From Roseibium aggregatum IAM 12614 (GTDB lineage: Bacteria > Pseudomonadota > Alphaproteobacteria > Rhizobiales > Stappiaceae): a stretch of DNA of 64,000 bases. The DNA is taken from contig NZ_AAUW01000012.1 of NCBI RefSeq assembly GCF_000168975.1, positions 147,393-211,392 on the forward strand, in the 5' to 3' direction. Position numbers and translations under genes: made by a program. Numbering within the stretch: position 1 is the first letter of the stretch; each line of letters opens with the position of its first letter. Below, one piece after another: positions 60,451 to 64,000 of this stretch. The notes beneath the pieces were generated by a model that saw only the letters and a list, made by a program, of their open reading frames with translations, was not told where the DNA came from and searched no databases.

Positions 60451-61092
60451 ATGGGCATGAGCGCCGGAGTGGCAACAGCAACCGAGGGAAGCAGATCGCT
60501 TCAAGTCACTGACCGGCGGCGCCATCAACGTGTCCAGGTCAACATTCTGGGCCGCTTCATGCTGGAAGACCGGCGCGAATATCCCTGTCAGGTTATCGAC
60601 ATGTCGCCAGGCGGCATGGCCATGATCACACCGGTCACCGGCAGGGTCGGTGAGCGCGTGATTGCCTATCTCGACCACCTGAGCCGCGTTGAAGGCACGA
60701 TTTCCCGCCTGATCGATGGTGGCTTTGCGGTGGAACTGCGGAACACGGTGCGCAAACGCGACAAGATCGCCAATGTTCTCACCTGGCTCGCAAACCGGGA
60801 CGAACTCAATCTTCCCGAAGACCGGCGCCACGACCGCTTCGTGCCCAAGAACCCGATGACAAAGATGATCTTGCCAGATGGCTCGGAGCATGTCTGCCGG
60901 ATCATAGATGTGTCCCTGTCCGGTGCCGCTATAGCAACGGACATCTTGCCGGAAATGGGCGACCCTATCACGCTCGGAAAGATGCATGCGCGTGTCATTC
61001 GCCGCATCGAAGGCGGTATCGCCGTCGAATTTGCAGCCGTACAGAGTCGCGAATTGCTGGAACACCATATTTCGGCACCCAAGGATAGTTGA
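60451..61092 (+). CDS. Protein with two PilZ domains
   Basis: 213 residues. Both halves carry PilZ motifs for cyclic-di-GMP: RRRHQR with DMSPGG in the first (~20-110), RRHDRF with DVSLSG in the second (~120-210). It is presumably a soluble c-di-GMP receptor that alters motility or polymer synthesis through a partner. ATG at 60451 or 60457 are both plausible; the GGATAG ribosome site suits the second slightly better. It ends at a clear terminator. Confidence 0.86.
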   Translation: MGMSAGVATATEGSRSLQVTDRRRHQRVQVNILGRFMLEDRREYPCQVIDMSPGGMAMITPVTGRVGERVIAYLDHLSRVEGTISRLIDGGFAVELRNTVRKRDKIANVLTWLANRDELNLPEDRRHDRFVPKNPMTKMILPDGSEHVCRIIDVSLSGAAIATDILPEMGDPITLGKMHARVIRRIEGGIAVEFAAVQSRELLEHHISAPKDS

Positions 61093-61532
61093 CAGAACCT
61101 TTCCTGCCTGCTGCAAGTGCTCGTATAAGATTTTGACGGACCCGGCTTTGCCGGGTCTTTTCGTTTTCAGACGGTGATGCAGGCCGAAGTTTTCCTTTCC
61201 CGGCAGCTGCCTTTCAAAAAAAATCAAAAAACTTTTGCGTTCTTTTCCCGCCCTCGAAGCTTGAAAAAGGGCCTGTTTTAGCCCCGCAACGCGCAATTGA
61301 AAGCCTGTTTTCAGCCACCTGACCAACGCTAAAATCTCGATATTACAAGGGCTTCTGAAGGATAGATCAAATTTTATGAAAATTTTCCTCCAACTTGAAT
61401 TAAAGTAAATTCAAATAACAATAAAAACAAACTCAAACACATATAAAATACAAATAGAGTTTTACTTTGGAGATTTTCTCCAAGTAAAAATCATTCCGTC
61501 ATCGTTACGTCAGCCTTGGGGAGGGCGTTACG
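61093..61532. other. AT-rich intergenic region upstream of the BTLCP gene
   Basis: About 440 bases. After the PilZ terminator comes a long stretch (~61360-61500) that is far richer in A and T than the rest of the window, ending in a hairpin at 61460-61489 (TTTTACTT-GGAGA against TCTCC-AAGTAAAA, one bulged T) about 43 bases before the next start codon. No gene is visible. This probably is a strongly regulated promoter. Confidence 0.65.
61139..61161 (+). terminator. Intrinsic terminator after the PilZ gene
   Basis: GACCCGGC TTT GCCGGGTC is a perfect 8-base stem followed by TTTT. Confidence 0.88.
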
Positions 61533-62147
61533 ATGAAATTACTTCAAAGAACTGTACTCGCATCTGCAATGTTGCTTTCGTGCACCGTCTTGGGATCGGT
61601 TGCACAAGCAGATCCCGGTCGTTTCATGGACATGAGAACGGTTGTCAAACCACCGGTCGGCTATGAACAATTCTGTCGCGACAACACCTGGGCTTGTCAG
61701 AACGAAAAGTACGAGCCGGTTGTCGTGAAGCTGGATGAAACCCGCTGGAACGAACTCATTGCCATCAACAAGGAAGTCAACCGCCGGATCCACCCGATGA
61801 CCGATCAGGATCTCTTCGGCAAGGAAGAGTACTGGACATATCCGGTAAACGGTTATGGCGACTGCGAGGAATACGTCCTTGAGAAACAGCGAGTGCTGAT
61901 TGAAGCCGGCTGGCCCAAAAGCGCCCTGCTCATCACAGTCGCCAAGGACACCCAGAATTCGGGCCACGCGGTTCTGACGGTCCGTACCGACCACGGCGAC
62001 ATGATCCTCGACAACCAGATCGAGGCAGTCTTGCCCTGGTACTCGACACCCTACCGCTACATCAAACGCCAGTCCGCCAGCTCGCCCGTGCAGTGGACAG
62101 GCATCGCCGACACGCGTGTGACCACCGTCAGTAGCGTGTCCAACTAG
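61533..62147 (+). CDS. Periplasmic transglutaminase-like cysteine peptidase (BTLCP family)
   Basis: 204 residues. Signal peptide 1-26 (ending SVAQA). The catalytic triad of the LapG-like family is visible: C111 (NGYGDCEEYVLEKQ), H145 (NSGHAVLTVRT) and D160 (MILDN). LapG itself cleaves a surface adhesin under c-di-GMP control; a similar role is possible, but the LapD partner is not in this window. The BTLCP group includes several related enzymes of unknown substrate. An unusually AT-rich leader with a hairpin precedes it. Confidence 0.88.
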   Translation: MKLLQRTVLASAMLLSCTVLGSVAQADPGRFMDMRTVVKPPVGYEQFCRDNTWACQNEKYEPVVVKLDETRWNELIAINKEVNRRIHPMTDQDLFGKEEYWTYPVNGYGDCEEYVLEKQRVLIEAGWPKSALLITVAKDTQNSGHAVLTVRTDHGDMILDNQIEAVLPWYSTPYRYIKRQSASSPVQWTGIADTRVTTVSSVSN

Positions 62148-62332
62148 AATTGGGATTGGTCCGGCATCAAGCCGGCCTCTAGGACGATCCGGTCGCGTCC
62201 CCACCCTCCCCATCCCTACCACGACCGGATCCAGGGAACCGGCCCGCCCCCCGCAGGCCGGTTCCCGCCTTTTCAGACCCAGTCAGAAGGGGTGCTCATA
62301 GGGGTTGGTTGAAGGGAACAGGTCAGAAGGGA

Positions 62333-62860
62333 TCAGAGCTCCCGCAATCCTGACTTGAAACGGCGCCAGTTGCGCACGTAGCCGTCAGCGGAATTCGCGA
62401 TTCCGTTCGCCGCTTCCAGCGGCAGTGTCTTCACCACCTTGCCAGGCACACCGACAACGAGTGAATTGTCCGGAATTTCCTTGCCTTCGGCGATCAGTGC
62501 ATTTGCCCCGATGATGCAGTTGGAGCCGATGACAGCGCCGTTCAGGATCGTCGCCCCCATGCCCACCAGCGAATTGTCCTTGATTGTGCAGCCGTGCAAG
62601 ATGGCGTTGTGGCCGATCGTGCAATTGGCGCCGATGGTCAGCGGAAAACCCATATCCGTGTGGAAGACACAGCCGTCCTGCACATTCGAACGCATGCCGA
62701 CGGTAATCGGCTCGTTGTCACCGCGCAGCACCGCGTTGAACCAGACACTTGCAGCTTCGTGAAGAATGATATCGCCGATCAGCGTTGCATTCGGCGCGAT
62801 CCAGTATTCACCGTTTTCAGGGAAAACGGGTGAACGTCCATCAAGAGCGAAGACCGGCAT
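62333..62860 (-). CDS. Gamma-carbonic-anhydrase-like hexapeptide protein
   Basis: 175 residues with left-handed beta-helix hexapeptide repeats. The three metal histidines are present (H67 CVFHTDMG, H84 and H89 in [11 protein letters not shown]). Members of this family are carbonic anhydrases or YrdA/PaaY-like proteins of uncertain activity. It is 6 bases downstream of the small membrane protein gene and probably co-transcribed. Confidence 0.92.
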   Translation of the reverse strand: MPVFALDGRSPVFPENGEYWIAPNATLIGDIILHEAASVWFNAVLRGDNEPITVGMRSNVQDGCVFHTDMGFPLTIGANCTIGHNAILHGCTIKDNSLVGMGATILNGAVIGSNCIIGANALIAEGKEIPDNSLVVGVPGKVVKTLPLEAANGIANSADGYVRNWRRFKSGLREL

Positions 62861-62866
62861 GAGACC

Positions 62867-63193
62867 TCAGGTGTAACCAACCATGATCAGGGCGACGTTG
62901 ATCACCATAACACCGGAACACATGCTCCACATACCGGCAATGGTGGACGATGCGACCAGCCAGCCCAACGGCCGCTTTTCGATCCTGCGTCCACGAATGG
63001 CATTGCGCATGATGATGAAGGGTCCGGCGAACACACACAGGAACATGCCTGCGAGGAAAGACAGGATTCCCTCCCCGTCGAAGGCGAACTTCGGCGGTTG
63101 TTTCGTGATCAACTGATAGAGGCTACCCAGCACACCCGACGCTACAAATCCGGCGCATGCGATATATCCAACGATTAGAAGATTGAACAGCAC
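62867..63193 (-). CDS. Small membrane protein of unknown function
   Basis: 108 residues with four hydrophobic segments (LLIVGYIACAGFVASGVLG, FLAGMFLCVFAGPFIIM, and two at the C-terminal end). It starts with GTG at 63193. No motif beyond hydrophobicity is recognisable. A perfect CtrA-type box lies only 6 bases upstream of the start codon. Confidence 0.75.
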   Translation of the reverse strand: MLFNLLIVGYIACAGFVASGVLGSLYQLITKQPPKFAFDGEGILSFLAGMFLCVFAGPFIIMRNAIRGRRIEKRPLGWLVASSTIAGMWSMCSGVMVINVALIMVGYT

Positions 63194-63198
63194 GCCCG

Positions 63199-63214
63199 TT
63201 AACCCCTTGTTAAC
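63199..63214. promoter_or_regulatory. Perfect CtrA-type box before the small membrane protein gene
   Basis: TTAACCCCTTGTTAAC matches TTAA-N7-TTAAC exactly. It overlaps the expected ribosome site of the gene at 63193, so it could repress it or belong to a start site farther inside. Confidence 0.5.
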
Positions 63215-63406
63215 TCTTTCCCGCAGAAAGTGATTAAGAATTCATAAAGGGTCAAGAGCAAAGACTGTGCCGGATCGGCAAATGCGCCAAATCCCTTCAT
63301 TTGAGCCACCAGGAGCGGCATTGACACCTTCCCCCAGCGGGACACCTGTGCCGTTTCAGGACAGCCTGTCCCAGAACAGTGCACACCAAACCAAGAGACC
63401 GAAGTC

Positions 63407-64000
63407 GTGATACCCGTCTCCTTGCCAGGGCCGATCAGGACAGACCCCCGCCACTTCACCTGGCTGGCTTTGGCGATGTGTGTACTGGGCACGGCTCATA
63501 TTGCCGGAAAGGTCTACACCTGGTCGTTCGGCTGGCCCGCTGAGGCGGGCGTCAGGCAAGATCAGCCAGTGCGCTTTGCCATCGGACCGACCCGCTTTGA
63601 ATTGCCGCTCAACCTGATCGCGACTGCCTTTCAGAAACGGCAGGCCCTCGGTAGCGACGCTGAATTCGAAACCCTTCGGCTGAACCTGCAATGGTCCTCC
63701 AGTGCAACCGATGGCGGCGACACTGGCTGGACAACTCCGGCGGAAATTCAGGTCGAACTTGAGAGCAACCCCGGCCGGGAAAGCCTGCGGGCAAGGCTCG
63801 ATCCGTTCTACAGACGCCTGGCCCGCGGTGGCGAGAAGAGAGGCCCCGCAGGCCTGAAGGTGCTGACGCTGTCGGCACGCCGCGCGACCGCGACAGATCT
63901 CATCGTCTACGACCCGGCCGTTCAGAACGGCTTTATCGCACGCTGCCGGAAAGAGCCTTCTTCCGGCACGGCCCGCTGCCATCGCGCCATCGTCTTCGCT
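63407..64000 (+). CDS. Protein of unknown function, 3' end beyond the window
   Basis: From GTG at 63407 the plus strand is open to the last base (198 codons, no stop), with high GC at third positions as in the neighbours. The N terminus has a short cytoplasmic segment and one hydrophobic segment (FTWLALAMCVLGTAHIAG), followed by a probably periplasmic region (PVRFAIGPTRFELPLNL, then RLDPFYRRLARGGEKRGP). No family is recognisable. Long minus-strand readings of the same bases look like shadows. The start codon is uncertain because the frame is open upstream to 63305. Confidence 0.65.
   Translation, partial: MIPVSLPGPIRTDPRHFTWLALAMCVLGTAHIAGKVYTWSFGWPAEAGVRQDQPVRFAIGPTRFELPLNLIATAFQKRQALGSDAEFETLRLNLQWSSSATDGGDTGWTTPAEIQVELESNPGRESLRARLDPFYRRLARGGEKRGPAGLKVLTLSARRATATDLIVYDPAVQNGFIARCRKEPSSGTARCHRAIVFA

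Noticed and set aside
63356..63982. 208-codon minus-strand frame at the right edge
   Set aside because: The plus strand is open over the same region to the window end with better codon use and a membrane segment; the minus-strand product is Arg/Ala/Cys-rich and lacks any domain.
1..64000. tRNA, rRNA, CRISPR arrays, insertion sequences, prophage genes
   Set aside because: None were visible by reading. Small RNAs without strong structure could have been missed.

Overview
The window looks like a chromosomal segment of a high-GC alphaproteobacterium. The gene content (NasS/NasT nitrate control, family-5 ABC transporters, DUF2336, BTLCP cysteine peptidase, CtrA-type TTAA-N7-TTAAC boxes) points to the Hyphomicrobiales, and a marine Stappiaceae-like organism (Roseibium/Labrenzia) is my best guess. 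That is an inference from gene content; no rRNA or tRNA gene is visible. I saw no insertion sequence, phage gene or CRISPR array.

Layout. (1) 1-5688: the tail of a peptide-type ABC importer operon (permease, a permease-ATPase fusion, a second ATPase), a FadR-type GntR regulator, and a convergent cytosine-deaminase-like amidohydrolase with two unusual catalytic positions. (2) 5791-22438, minus strand: a complete nitrate/nitrite/cyanate assimilation locus. nasT and nasS come first. A leader follows with a sigma-54-type promoter, a two-hairpin ANTAR target and an intrinsic terminator. Then come nrtA, nrtB, a double-ATPase nrtC, nirB, nirD, a formate/nitrite transporter, a PP2C-phosphatase/kinase fusion, cynS, nasA and cysG. 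(3) 22644-25135: atzG-atzE amidase pair and a LysR regulator. (4) 25253-35235: one tight eight-gene operon made of a family-5 binding protein, two permeases, two ATPases, an FAD amine oxidoreductase, phosphonoacetaldehyde hydrolase PhnX and a sulfatase/phosphonate-monoester-hydrolase-like enzyme. This is the best candidate for an undescribed system: uptake and stepwise dismantling of an esterified or N-substituted aminophosphonate without the PhnW transaminase.

(5) 35314-47118: a secreted trypsin-like protease, NAD kinase, an Hpt protein, two tandem secreted caspase-like proteins of identical length, DUF2336, a lytic transglycosylase, a flavin reductase, a nitroreductase and a periplasmic protein of unknown function. 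(6) 47167-58887: acyltransferase, thrS, a RimK-type ATP-grasp ligase paired with a GNAT-C39 peptidase fusion, a B12-type radical SAM protein, yidD, an IscU-like scaffold, folE, hisI, a CBS protein and a rhomboid protease. (7) 59444-64000: a PAS protein behind a near-perfect sigma-54 promoter, a double PilZ protein, a BTLCP peptidase behind an AT-rich leader, a gamma-carbonic-anhydrase-like protein, a small membrane protein, and a plus-strand gene cut by the right edge.

How they fit together. Regions 1-4 all concern scavenging of nitrogen (nitrate, nitrite, cyanate, amide or biuret-like compounds) and phosphorus (phosphonates). The nitrate locus appears to have two-layer control: RpoN/NtrC-type initiation for nitrogen limitation and NasS/NasT antitermination for nitrate. 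The rest is mostly housekeeping and envelope or signalling functions, with several poorly characterised enzymes.
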